A stretch of 23,037 nucleotides of DNA from an uncultured Ignavibacteria bacterium (GCA_937996765.1 CALKUG010000182.1:1-23037); one strand, 5' to 3'; positions 15,065 to 23,028 are shown, counted from the stretch's first letter. The notes: generated from the letters alone by a model not told the origin. Made by a program: numbers and translations.

Positions 15065-16427
15065 ATCCTACCCGCTCCAACCTTGAACGTAAATGTCTTT
15101 CTGTAATGCCTAATAGACGCGCTGCGGCACTTTTATTCCCTCCGCTACGCACAAGTGCTTCATCTATCATCGCACGCTCAAACGCTGCCATTTTAACTTC
15201 GTACCCATCATCAAGATTCATGGGGTCGAACTTCCGTTTTTCCACTGGTACTTCGAGGGTAACCGGTAAATCATCTTTAGATAAAATCTCATCGCGGGTT
15301 AATATTACTGCCCGCTCTATTATATTTTGCAACTCGCGGATATTGCCCGGGAAGTCGTGTTTAAAAAGTACATCGAGCGCCTCGGCTGTTATTCCTGTAA
15401 CTTGTTTACCAACTGATTCCGCTATGGTTTTAATAAAATGCTGGGCTAAAAACGGAATGTCCTCCTTGCGTTCACGCAGAGGGGGTAGGTAGAGGGGAAT
15501 AACGTTTAAGCGATAGAATAAATCCTCACGGAACTCACCATCGGCTATCATCTTTTCTAAATTTTTGTGCGTTGCGGCAACTATCCTAACATCTACCTTT
15601 TCAGTGGTGTTTGCACCAATCTTTTGATACTCGCCAAACTGTATAACGCGCAACAATTTCACCTGCACGTGCATGGGGATATCACCCACCTCATCAATAA
15701 AAAGTGTTCCGCCATCAGCTTCCTGGAATCGCCCTACTCTTGTTGAGGTTGCTCCGGTGTAGGCACCTTTTTCGTGACCAAACAATTCGCTTTCCAACAA
15801 ATTTTCTTGCAATGCCGCAACGTTTACCGTTATTAACGGCTTATCCTTGCGGGGTGAACTGGTGTGTATGGCTTTGGCTATCAGTTCTTTACCCGTACCG
15901 CTTTCACCTCGTATGAGTATGGTTGCCTTTGACTGTGCTGCCCTGCCGGCAGTGTTAAGGATATTCTCCATTTTAATGTTCTGCGAAACAATGGAGTCGA
16001 ACCGGTACTTAATTGCAAGTTGCTCACGTAGAATGGAGTTCTCTTTAATAAGAGTTTTTTTCTCTCGTAGTTTTTGCAACACCGCCGCGAGAGCGTCTAA
16101 ATCCAAGGGTTTGGTAAGAAAATCGTAAGCACCCGATTTCATAAGCGAAACCGCTTCTTCTATGGTTCCGTATGCGGTTATGATAATAATTTCTGTTTCG
16201 GGATTGATTTGCTTTATTGCGCGGGTAACTTCAAGTCCGCTAATTCCGGGCATATTAAAATCGCTGAACACAAAATCAATAAATTCTTTTTTTAATATCT
16301 CAATCCCTTGCTCTCCTGAATCCGCTGTAAAAACATTATAACCCTTGTTGGTTAAGTATATTTCCAACGAGGTTAATTGTGCAACCTCATCATCAATGAG
16401 CAGTATGGTAAAATCTTTTTCTTTCAT
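15063..16427 (-). CDS. NtrC-family sigma-54-dependent response regulator
   Basis: The 454-aa protein has all three NtrC parts. The receiver (residues 1-120) has Asp12/Asp13, phosphoacceptor Asp56 (FSDFNMP) and Lys106. The AAA+ sigma-54 activation domain (about 140-385) has Walker A GESGTGKE (174-181), the sigma-54 contact loop GAYTGA (221-226, the Tyr variant of GAFTGA) and Walker B TLFIDE (241-246). The Fis-type helix-turn-helix is at the C-terminus (NKSAAARLLGITERHLRSRL). It is therefore a competent activator of sigma-54 promoters after phosphorylation by the kinase encoded six bases upstream. Likely targets are the two sigma-54-like promoters at 14301-14315 and 20211-20225, which flank this locus and share upstream dyads. 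Confidence 0.96.
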   Translation of the reverse strand: MKEKDFTILLIDDEVAQLTSLEIYLTNKGYNVFTADSGEQGIEILKKEFIDFVFSDFNMPGISGLEVTRAIKQINPETEIIIITAYGTIEEAVSLMKSGAYDFLTKPLDLDALAAVLQKLREKKTLIKENSILREQLAIKYRFDSIVSQNIKMENILNTAGRAAQSKATILIRGESGTGKELIAKAIHTSSPRKDKPLITVNVAALQENLLESELFGHEKGAYTGATSTRVGRFQEADGGTLFIDEVGDIPMHVQVKLLRVIQFGEYQKIGANTTEKVDVRIVAATHKNLEKMIADGEFREDLFYRLNVIPLYLPPLRERKEDIPFLAQHFIKTIAESVGKQVTGITAEALDVLFKHDFPGNIRELQNIIERAVILTRDEILSKDDLPVTLEVPVEKRKFDPMNLDDGYEVKMAAFERAMIDEALVRSGGNKSAAARLLGITERHLRSRLERVG

Positions 16428-16433
16428 AATCCG

Positions 16434-18413
16434 TTATTTCTTGGGAATAAAAATCTTGAAACTTGTCCCAACCCCGGGGGTAGAATCCACTTCGATTCTG
16501 CCGGAGTGTTCCGAAACAATTTTGTGTGCCACACTCAACCCAATGCCGGAACCTTTGGTTTTGGTGGTAAAAAACAGATTAAAAATCTTGGGTAGTTTTT
16601 CTGTGGGTATTCCTTCGCCGTTATCCTTAATCTCAATGCACACAAACCGAACATCGGAGTTGGAAAAGCGAATGGTTACTTCACCAGTTGTAGTATCAAC
16701 CGCTTCTAAAGCATTGTCTATTATACCCAACAACGCTTGGTGCAATAATTCCTTATCGTATAAGGCGTATGTTACTTCAAGGGGCTCATAAAAAAATTGT
16801 AATTTATCACCGGCTTTAGCAACTGAGTAGTAACTTTGTGTAACCTCAAACAGTTCATGCAAATCTGTGGGTGTGGGTTCCGGTGACCGTAATTTTGCGA
16901 ACCGTAAAAAATTCTCGATAATGCCGTTGAGTCGCTTAACTTCGGTATGCACAAGTGTGGTAAGTTTTTGATACTGCTCCGATCTTTCAACAGGAGTAAA
17001 ATCAGATGTAAGCTGCTGAGCAATAATACCAATAGTGTTAAGGGGATTGCGTATTTCGTGTGCAACCGTTCCTGCCATTTGTCCCATTACGGCAAGTCGC
17101 TCGTTGTTAACCAGCTTTTTTTCAAGCGTGCGAAACTCAGTAATATCTTTGAGAATAGCGATTGTTGAAAGTTTACCTTCTTCGGAAAGGTAGTACGATT
17201 TACTGAACAGATACAACTCCTGCCCGTTGGGCGAGTCGAGGGTTATTTCGCCAACCTGTTCATCGTGTTGTTTCAATCGTTCTATGATGTAACCACGTGA
17301 GGAGTTTTGCATAAGTGCTTGCGCAGAAGGGTTGAGCGGCTTTATGTTCTCAGATTTATCGAGCATCAGTAGTGGATCGTTAATGCTTTCAAGCATATTA
17401 GCCGAAAACATCTCGGCTTCTTTAAAATCTTTTGCGAGTGCAGAATAGTTTTGTTTGCTGATAATAAGGAACAGTGTAACGCTGCCAAACAGAATTAACA
17501 CTATTGCCAATATTGCTAACCTAAGCATACCGCTGCTCTGTAACGCCACAATGGTATCCGTACTTAAACCAATTCTTACTACTCCCGCAAATTTATCGGC
17601 ATAACTAAAGGGGTGCACTGCTTCAAAAAACTCTGTGCCGTTGCCTTCGTTTATACGATATGCAAAAACAGAATCTCGGAAAGCACTTTCAACAAACGAA
17701 TCAAAATCTACATCCGCAAGTAAATCGGTTTTACCTGTAGCTGCAACAATACCATTGGTATCTTGCAAGGCGATAAATAATATTCCTTCTTGCCCCGAAA
17801 GTTCTTTTAATAAGCTCGCAAAACCACTGCTTGCCTTAAATTGTTTTATCTCGTTTGCGTTAAGCGACACAACCACGGCGTTGTAATCATCGGTTGCAAC
17901 TGCAACTGCAAATCTGTAGTCGAGTTTATTGTGGCGTGAGGGCAACAATCCAATAAGCAGTGTATCGGCATCGCCAACAAAAATGGGATTAAGTGTTTCC
18001 AAAGGATTGCGAGTATCGGGGGAATCAGGGTGAATGGTTTCCTTGCTGCTAAAAAGCTTGGTACCATCATAGCTGAGTATGTTTATTCTGTGTGTTCCTT
18101 CGCGCTCGGCAATTTGTTTTATGCCTGCATCAGTGAGCGTGTTGTTGTTATACAAATCTCTTACTTCAATTGCGGTGCGGAGCAGTTGAGCTTTTAGCAG
18201 TGTATCTATTGCAGCATCGGAGCGTAAAATATTTGTAGAGGATGCAATTATGGTTTGTAGTTGCAGGTGTGCCGCACGCGACATTAATTCCATAAGCTCT
18301 GCTTTGCTGGAACGCATCTCCACAATAGTAAAAGCCATTACCACGGTTGCGGTAACGGCGAATACTAAGACCAAACTAAGTGGCTTGATAAACAGTTTTT
18401 TAAGTAATTGCAT
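16434..18413 (-). CDS. Membrane sensor histidine kinase (NtrB/AtoS-like)
   Basis: The 659-aa kinase has two transmembrane helices (about residues 12-30 and 299-318). They enclose a periplasmic domain of about 268 residues whose size and closing segment (FAGVVRIGLSTDTI) suggest a double-Cache fold. A PAS domain follows at about 335-430, then HisKA with phosphorylated His452 (VAHEIRNPLNTI), and a HATPase domain with N-box (Asn567 in IDNALEAV), G1 DNGEGIP (597-603) and G2 GSGIGLS (621-627). It senses a periplasmic signal and phosphorylates the sigma-54 regulator encoded six bases downstream. It starts 16 bases after an outer-membrane beta-barrel gene on the same strand, so all three are probably one operon. 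The ligand is unknown. Confidence 0.95.
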   Translation of the reverse strand: MQLLKKLFIKPLSLVLVFAVTATVVMAFTIVEMRSSKAELMELMSRAAHLQLQTIIASSTNILRSDAAIDTLLKAQLLRTAIEVRDLYNNNTLTDAGIKQIAEREGTHRINILSYDGTKLFSSKETIHPDSPDTRNPLETLNPIFVGDADTLLIGLLPSRHNKLDYRFAVAVATDDYNAVVVSLNANEIKQFKASSGFASLLKELSGQEGILFIALQDTNGIVAATGKTDLLADVDFDSFVESAFRDSVFAYRINEGNGTEFFEAVHPFSYADKFAGVVRIGLSTDTIVALQSSGMLRLAILAIVLILFGSVTLFLIISKQNYSALAKDFKEAEMFSANMLESINDPLLMLDKSENIKPLNPSAQALMQNSSRGYIIERLKQHDEQVGEITLDSPNGQELYLFSKSYYLSEEGKLSTIAILKDITEFRTLEKKLVNNERLAVMGQMAGTVAHEIRNPLNTIGIIAQQLTSDFTPVERSEQYQKLTTLVHTEVKRLNGIIENFLRFAKLRSPEPTPTDLHELFEVTQSYYSVAKAGDKLQFFYEPLEVTYALYDKELLHQALLGIIDNALEAVDTTTGEVTIRFSNSDVRFVCIEIKDNGEGIPTEKLPKIFNLFFTTKTKGSGIGLSVAHKIVSEHSGRIEVDSTPGVGTSFKIFIPKK

Positions 18414-18429
18414 TTTCTTAAACTAAATT

Positions 18430-19590
18430 CTAAAACCCTGCACTGAGTCCGAGCGAAAACCCGGAATTGGTGTAATTATAAAACACACTGTTAGATGTAT
18501 TATCGGTGTATCGGTATCCGAGCGTAATTGTAAGATAATACATATCGAGTGAATCTAATGAAAAATTATGATTTACTGAAACACCAAGTACGCTTTGTGT
18601 ATCCGAGCGCATTGCGCCGCTGTTATAATTTCCCATCATCGAGGTATAAACACCTTGTGTAGGGTAGTTTTTTACATCGTAGAGGTAACTGAGTTTAAGA
18701 AGTGTAGTTTCCGTGAGCAGGGCACTAACATCAGCACCTAAACTATTGCCCGAGTACGTTGCGGGGTCATCAAACAACGCTGCTTCATCTCCCGTAATAG
18801 GGGTGATGTTTTTAACCGACGAGGCAACCTCTGTAAACATAGTTCTATGGGTAAACTGTAGCGAAAGTCCGTAATCCTCAAATACATTTTGGCCTATGCG
18901 CACAAACGCTGCCAAGTTATTAAGGTTATCCACATTGCTTAAATTGGTGGGAACGTAGGTAATGCTTCCATCGGGTGCAACTGTGGGCACGTCCACGTTC
19001 TGATCGGGTGTTGTATAGAACTTTGATGTGAATGTGGCCCCGCCAATAATGGTGGTGCGTGTATCAAAAGTATAAAGTTGCTGAAAAGCACCCGAGAAGC
19101 GGTAGTTATTCAAGATGCTGATATTGGGGTAATAATCCGTTGAAACAAATGTTCCCAACGAAAGGGTACCGCCGCCAAGTTCAAAATCTTTTGCCGCTGA
19201 AACTTGTGCATTGGTGTAGTCGAAGTATTCCGATTCAACCGTGTTAATACGTTGCTCTAAATTTAAGCTTAACGAGGCCCCTTCAAAATCACGCCAAAAG
19301 CTTAGTCCGTGTTGAAAATAATTTCTATCCGGAAACTCCTGAAGCGCTGTGTAGCCAAGTGAGTAGCCCATCGAAATCGGCTCTGCTTCGTAGCCAAGAT
19401 TGCCATAAATTTGTTGTATAAATGAGCCCTGGGGCTTGGTGTAGAGTAATGGGTTGGTGTTATACTCGCCTGATGTGCCAATTTCGGAACTGAACTGAGC
19501 GAGTGTGTTGCTTTGTGAAATAACAAGTATCGCCAAAACCAAAAAACCGCGAAATCTTGTAAGTGAAAAATTGTTGTGTGTCATTGCCAT
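18430..19590 (-). CDS. Outer-membrane beta-barrel protein, function unknown
   Basis: The 386-aa protein has a signal peptide (cleavage near NTLA-Q, residue 31). It is made almost wholly of alternating amphipathic strands rich in Tyr, Ser, Thr and Asn, separated by long polar loops, and it ends in GLSAGF with a terminal Phe. This is the pattern of a BAM-inserted barrel. The N-terminal EYNTNPLL-type strand recalls porin-like barrels of surface-polymer loci, but I cannot assign a family. It heads the beta-barrel-kinase-regulator run. AGGAA lies close before the ATG; an alternative ATG is at 19584. The terminator ending 23 bases upstream leaves almost no room for a separate promoter. Confidence 0.85.
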   Translation of the reverse strand: MAMTHNNFSLTRFRGFLVLAILVISQSNTLAQFSSEIGTSGEYNTNPLLYTKPQGSFIQQIYGNLGYEAEPISMGYSLGYTALQEFPDRNYFQHGLSFWRDFEGASLSLNLEQRINTVESEYFDYTNAQVSAAKDFELGGGTLSLGTFVSTDYYPNISILNNYRFSGAFQQLYTFDTRTTIIGGATFTSKFYTTPDQNVDVPTVAPDGSITYVPTNLSNVDNLNNLAAFVRIGQNVFEDYGLSLQFTHRTMFTEVASSVKNITPITGDEAALFDDPATYSGNSLGADVSALLTETTLLKLSYLYDVKNYPTQGVYTSMMGNYNSGAMRSDTQSVLGVSVNHNFSLDSLDMYYLTITLGYRYTDNTSNSVFYNYTNSGFSLGLSAGF

Positions 19591-19612
19591 TGTTTCCTAA
19601 ATACTGCTTCTT

Positions 19613-19645
19613 AAAAAACAAGGGAACCGAAGCGGTTCCCTTGTT
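19613..19645 (-). terminator. Terminator between the Asp/Gly-repeat gene and the beta-barrel-kinase-regulator genes
   Basis: On the minus strand, a perfect 12-bp stem AACAAGGGAACC/GGTTCCCTTGTT with a 5-base loop is followed by a run of T. It lies 70 bases after the stop codon of the small secreted protein gene and 23 bases before the beta-barrel start codon. Leakage here would set the ratio between the structural protein and the signalling genes. Confidence 0.9.
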
Positions 19646-19714
19646 AACGATTACTTTGTAACCGATTGATTAACTACAGAAAGTGTATCATCTAATTTGT
19701 GTGTTTGCGGGAAA

Positions 19715-20158
19715 TTACTTTCTGCCGTTACCATTTCCGTTGCCACTGCCTGAACCCGAACCGTTACCGGCTTTTGTTCCGTTGCCTTGACCCTTAACTG
19801 CATTGCCCTGACCGTTCATCTTGCTGCCTTTGCCTGCTTGTGCGCCCGGTGTTGTGCAATCGCCAACTTTTGCTTTTTTGCCTTTTCCATTGCCTTTAGG
19901 ACCTGCGTTATCATTGATACCGTCGCCGTTTAAGTCAACAAATCCGGTTCCTTTTGCATTAGCACCCTTAACATAATCAGCATCTAATCCGTTAGGAACG
20001 CCGTCTTTATCGTCATCGGGAGCGTTATCGTTGTAGCCGTCGTTATTGAGGTCAATAAATCCGGTTCCGTGTTCTTTTGCAACGGTTTGTGCTTGAGCAT
20101 CGCTTGAATAAAGAGCGAAAACCATTGCGAGAGCTGCGAGTGCGAGTAACTGTTTCAT
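19715..20158 (-). CDS. Small secreted protein with calcium-binding-type DxNxDG repeats and Gly/Asn/Lys-rich tail
   Basis: The 147-aa product has a signal peptide (to about residue 23, SDAQA). Two repeats of the form GTGF(I/V)DLN(N/G)DG(Y/I)ND follow, at about 31-44 and 70-84, with DDDKDGVPNGLDAD between them. These Asp/Asn-rich loops resemble EF-hand, dockerin or thrombospondin type 3 calcium-binding loops. The rest (from about 86) is low-complexity Gly/Asn/Lys/Ser (GKGKKAK, GNGSGSGSGNGNG) with one Cys (residue 101). The ATG at 20158 is chosen because AAAGGA precedes it and the signal peptide follows at once. The longer frame to 20263 would run through the candidate promoter. It is exported, possibly surface-bound; its role is unknown. 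Confidence 0.83.
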   Translation of the reverse strand: MKQLLALAALAMVFALYSSDAQAQTVAKEHGTGFIDLNNDGYNDNAPDDDKDGVPNGLDADYVKGANAKGTGFVDLNGDGINDNAGPKGNGKGKKAKVGDCTTPGAQAGKGSKMNGQGNAVKGQGNGTKAGNGSGSGSGNGNGNGRK

Positions 20159-20210
20159 TTGTGTATCCTTTGTGTTTGTTGTGTTGTTGTTATCATTTGA
20201 ATCTATTGTT

Positions 20211-20225
20211 CCAACTACCGTGCCA
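20211..20225 (-). promoter_or_regulatory. Sigma-54-like promoter for the small secreted repeat protein
   Basis: On the minus strand TGGCACG-N4-TTGG fits the sigma-54 -24/-12 pattern with correct GG-N10-G spacing; the consensus C of TTGC is G here. The core TTGGCACGGT is identical to that of the DUF2202 promoter. The start would be near 20200, giving a leader of about 42 bases. Confidence 0.6.
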
Positions 20226-20307
20226 AACTCTTTTTTGGGTAAAAATCCCTTAAAAACAAGCAAAACTGCCGATACCGTGCGGAATTGGGTAAAACAACCT
20301 ACTCACT

Positions 20308-20336
20308 CGGTCGAACCACTCGCCCAAATGGTCGAG
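20308..20336 (-). promoter_or_regulatory. Candidate activator site upstream of the small secreted repeat protein gene
   Basis: Read on the minus strand, CTCGACCA-TT-TGGGCGAG (20319-20336) is an 18-bp dyad with one mismatch. It shares the 12-mer CCATTTGGGCGA with the site upstream of the DUF2202 gene. A further GGTCGA half-site at 20309-20314 (plus strand) lies 21 bp from its partner at 20330-20335. The dyad centre is 104 bp upstream of the -24 GG, in the usual range for NtrC-type enhancers. It lies 63 bp before the divergent CYTH gene and could affect that gene too. Confidence 0.58.
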
Positions 20337-20398
20337 CAAGAGAAAGGTGTGGTAGTATTTTGCTAATTTGTGCTTCATCTTTAAACAATTAGTGAATT

Positions 20399-20920
20399 AT
20401 GGCACAACATATTAATATAGAAATTAAAGCACGCTCGAATGCAATTGAGGCCGTTCGGGAGATTCTGCATCAACACCAAGCCGATTTCAAGGGTGTGGAT
20501 CATCAGATTGATACCTATTTTAGAACCGAGAACGGGCGACTCAAGCTCCGCGAGGGGAACATCGAAAACTCGCTTATTTTCTACAAACGCAATAATCAGG
20601 CGGGTCCCAAGCAATCCGATGTGTTCCTCTATCGCTGCGAACCTAATTCGGGGCTTAGGGAGCTTCTTACGGAGTCTAACGGTGTTCTAGCGGTGGTGGA
20701 TAAACATCGCGAAATCTATTTTATCGAAAATGTAAAATTTCATCTCGATACCGTGGCGGGATTAGGAACGTTTGTGGAGATTGAGGCAATTGACTTCACC
20801 GGCGAAATAGGGGTTGCAACCCTAAACGAGCAATGCGCACGCTATCTCAAACTATTTGCAATACAAGAGCAGGATTTACTTTCGGAATCCTACAGCGATA
20901 TGATTCTTGCCGGAAAGTAA
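20399..20920 (+). CDS. CYTH-domain protein (class IV adenylate cyclase/triphosphatase-like)
   Basis: The 173-aa protein is a single CYTH tunnel domain, a family that binds triphosphates with divalent metal and includes CyaB-type adenylate cyclases and thiamine- or inorganic-triphosphatases. Conserved pieces are NIEIKAR at residues 6-12, HQIDTYFRTENGRLKLRE near 35-52, GPKQSD near 68-73 and FHLDTVAGLGTFVEIEA near 114-130. The first Glu of the usual ExExK motif is Asn here, which I recall as common in the subfamily with NIEIKAR starts. The substrate cannot be decided from sequence. There is no clear ribosome-binding site. It is divergent from the small secreted protein gene and converges with the FadL-like gene. 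Confidence 0.9.
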   Translation: MAQHINIEIKARSNAIEAVREILHQHQADFKGVDHQIDTYFRTENGRLKLREGNIENSLIFYKRNNQAGPKQSDVFLYRCEPNSGLRELLTESNGVLAVVDKHREIYFIENVKFHLDTVAGLGTFVEIEAIDFTGEIGVATLNEQCARYLKLFAIQEQDLLSESYSDMILAGK

Positions 20921-20952
20921 CGGAAGAGCCCCAAGAACTTATAGTAGTACAT

Positions 20953-20983
20953 AAAAAAAGGTTGCCGAACTAATCCGGCAACC
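20953..20983 (-). terminator. Terminator of the FadL-like gene
   Basis: On the minus strand an 8-bp GGTTGCCG/CGGCAACC stem (20960-20967 with 20976-20983) is followed by CTTTTTTT. It lies 48 bases after the stop codon of the FadL-like gene. Confidence 0.88.
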
Positions 20984-21031
20984 TCTTCACCTAACCTTAA
21001 GAAAAATCTAAGATCTAAAATCTAAAGAGAA

Positions 21032-22525
21032 TTAGAAATTGTAAGTAAATGCAACGTGGAACAATAATGTAGAAAGTTCGCTGGTGCTTGCATTGTACTC
21101 ATTAGCAATAATACTGGGGTTGCTTGCATTCTGTGAATTGTTCAAACCCATCTCAACAGCTGCGTGAACTGTTAAAGGATTAGCAACACGAACGCTTGCA
21201 CCTGCGGTAACGTGATTTTCGATTATAGCAGGGAATACAGGGAAAATGGTGCTCTCAGGAACAGGATTTTGTCCGTAAGCATAACCTAATCTCACGGTAG
21301 CATCTTTAGCAACCTTGTACTCACCGCCGAATTTAACTACAACGGAGTTTTTCCAGTTCATCGGGAAATCCAAATTAAAGCTGCCCGTGTTACCAAGCAT
21401 TTTATTGATGTTAGTGTTGTTACCGTTGCTGAGTTTAATGGTCATTTTATCAAAAGCATCTGCCCAGTTTAACCATTCAACATCAAGAGCAAATTTAAGA
21501 GCATCGGTGGCAACAAATGAAGCACCAAAACCAATAGATTGTGGGAACGAAAGATCCACAGCTAAATCGTAGTTAGCAACCGCACCTTTGCTAAGGTCAA
21601 TACCCATACCTGCAAACTGAGTCATAACAGCTGCTTGAGCTTGAGCTGCCGTAGCACCGGGATTCTGAGCCATATAACCCATAACCGCTTTGCCAAAGGC
21701 ATCGTTAAGCTGTTGGGTCATATCCATAGTGGCCTTACCGTTTTCGTAGGTTAAATTGGTAGGCATCGAGTAGTTGAGTCCCAAGGTAAGTTGATCATTC
21801 ACCTTAAATGCAACGCCAAGTTTACCATTAAAACCAAGAGCGGTTAAATCTTTCATTTCAGCCGAAGCAGTAACTTCAGTATAGCCAAAACCGCCTGCTG
21901 AAGGAGGAGCTGCAAACATCTGACCAAAAGTCATGCCCGGCATTGCAATACCCTGCATAATAGAAGGACTAAGTGAGTAAGGCATCGAAAACTCAAGTTG
22001 ACTATAAACCATGTGTGCAGTAAAACCAACCGAAAGATTATCTGCTAATTGGTAAGCAACCGAAACGCCACCTTGCATAGCAGCAAGCATCGAGTGGTAT
22101 TTTTGGTTATTGTAGCTACCATCCTGGTTTCTGTAGAGGGCGTGTTTCATGGTAAAATCTGCGCCCATACCGCCGGTAGTAAAACCACCAACGCCCCAGG
22201 TGAGTTTGCTATCGTTGTATTTATGAACGTAAGCCAAAGCAGGGAGGGGGAAAATGTTGTTATCGCCATCAGCAGCATTAATGGTGTTTTGGAATTTTAC
22301 AGTAGGGAGCATAAGAGCAATACCCAGATCGAGTTGCGAACCCGAGAGGAACGATAAACCTGCGGGGTTAGTAAGCATAAGTTCGGGGGAGTCGAAAGTT
22401 CCCAGCGTAGTGCCGGCTCTACCCATAGATTCGGCAGAGTAGCCCACCAAACGAGTACCGGTTTGGGCAAGCATCAAAGAAGAAAACAAAAAGAGGGAAA
22501 GCATAGAAAGTAGGAATCGTTTCAT
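21032..22525 (-). CDS. OmpP1/FadL/TodX family outer-membrane transporter
   Basis: The 497-aa protein belongs to the FadL family of outer-membrane channels for hydrophobic compounds such as long-chain fatty acids and hydrocarbons. It has a signal peptide (MKRFLLSMLSLFLFSSLMLA), an N-terminal hatch region with SAESMGRAGTTLG and the hallmark NPAGL (residues 53-57), and many amphipathic strands. A loop insertion (about 270-320) is rich in Ala, Gln and Met, and the protein ends in FTYNF with a terminal Phe. The substrate is not evident. A single-gene transcript is likely: a terminator follows, and 303 bp without genes lie upstream. Confidence 0.93.
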   Translation of the reverse strand: MKRFLLSMLSLFLFSSLMLAQTGTRLVGYSAESMGRAGTTLGTFDSPELMLTNPAGLSFLSGSQLDLGIALMLPTVKFQNTINAADGDNNIFPLPALAYVHKYNDSKLTWGVGGFTTGGMGADFTMKHALYRNQDGSYNNQKYHSMLAAMQGGVSVAYQLADNLSVGFTAHMVYSQLEFSMPYSLSPSIMQGIAMPGMTFGQMFAAPPSAGGFGYTEVTASAEMKDLTALGFNGKLGVAFKVNDQLTLGLNYSMPTNLTYENGKATMDMTQQLNDAFGKAVMGYMAQNPGATAAQAQAAVMTQFAGMGIDLSKGAVANYDLAVDLSFPQSIGFGASFVATDALKFALDVEWLNWADAFDKMTIKLSNGNNTNINKMLGNTGSFNLDFPMNWKNSVVVKFGGEYKVAKDATVRLGYAYGQNPVPESTIFPVFPAIIENHVTAGASVRVANPLTVHAAVEMGLNNSQNASNPSIIANEYNASTSELSTLLFHVAFTYNF

Positions 22526-22767
22526 AGTGATGTACCTGATTATTATTGATTAATAACACTTAAAGCCCATTTCTTGTGGAAAGTGGCTTCAGTGCCCTGG
22601 AAAAATAAATTTCAAACCAAAAACAGTACAAAAGGGCATGTAACATCGGGTCTTACTAACTAAACCGGGTGCAAACCTAAACATCAAAACGAACGTATTA
22701 AAACATATCGCTTTATGGGATGCAGAAAGAAAAAAAAGGATTCAAAAATATTTTTTTTCCTAAGACC
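22526..22767. other. Intergenic region between the FadL-like gene and the tRNA promoter
   Basis: I see no gene here. The left part is the leader of the FadL-like gene, with AGGTA a short way before its ATG. The right end (22730-22760) is a run of A then T (AAAAATATTTTTTTT) directly upstream of the tRNA promoter and could act as an UP-like AT-rich element. Confidence 0.4.
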
Positions 22768-22798
22768 TTGCATAGAATCTGAAAAACCCCTAAATTTG
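22768..22798 (+). promoter_or_regulatory. Bacteroidota-type promoter of tRNA-Asp
   Basis: TAAATTTG at 22791-22798 matches the Bacteroidota -7 consensus TAnnTTTG exactly, and TTG at 22768-22770 sits 20 bases before it, where the -33 box is expected. Transcription would start near 22805. This is one of the better clues to the lineage. Confidence 0.7.
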
Positions 22799-22828
22799 TA
22801 GCCTAAGTTGATTTCAACTTACAACCAC

Positions 22829-22902
22829 GGGGTCGTAGTTCAGTTGGTTAGAACGCCTGCCTGTCACGCAGGAGGTCGCGAGTTCGAGTCTCGTCGGCCC
22901 CG
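22829..22902 (+). tRNA. tRNA-Asp (anticodon GTC)
   Basis: The 74-nt gene folds fully: acceptor GGGGTCG (22829-22835) with CGGCCCC (22895-22901), discriminator G at 22902, D arm with AGTTGGTTA, anticodon stem CCTGC/GCAGG with loop CTGTCAC (anticodon GTC at 22863-22865), and T loop TTCGAGT. G73 agrees with an aspartate tRNA. CCA is not encoded. Confidence 0.97.
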
Positions 22903-22913
22903 CTAAAAAACTT

Positions 22914-22943
22914 AAAAGTCCGAAGCAATTCGGACTTTTTTTT
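22914..22943 (+). terminator. Terminator of tRNA-Asp
   Basis: AAAAGTCCGAA (22914-22924) pairs with TTCGGACTTTT (22929-22939) around a GCAA loop, with more T following to 22943. Confidence 0.92.
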
Positions 22944-22982
22944 GTTTAAATTTGGATACTGCTATGAGGTTCTTTTGATTCG

Positions 22983-23028
22983 GGAGGTCGTCCCGACTAG
23001 TCGGGAAGTCTCGTCGGCCCCGCTAAAA
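22983..23028 (+). repeat. Broken second copy of the tRNA-Asp 3' end with an inserted palindrome
   Basis: GGAGGTCG (22983-22990) and the 22 bases 23007-23028 repeat the tRNA-Asp segments 22871-22878 and 22887-22908 exactly. Between them, TCCCGACTAGTCGGGA (22991-23006), a perfect 16-bp palindrome, replaces 8 bases of the T-arm. The match continues past the tRNA end into its flank (TTAAAAG near 23031-23037). It could be an attachment-site remnant or a degraded tandem tRNA. Confidence 0.8.

Noticed and set aside
20159..20263. N-terminal extension of the small secreted repeat protein
   Set aside because: The extra 35 residues precede a clear signal peptide and cover the sigma-54-like promoter; the ATG at 20158 has AAAGGA in front of it.
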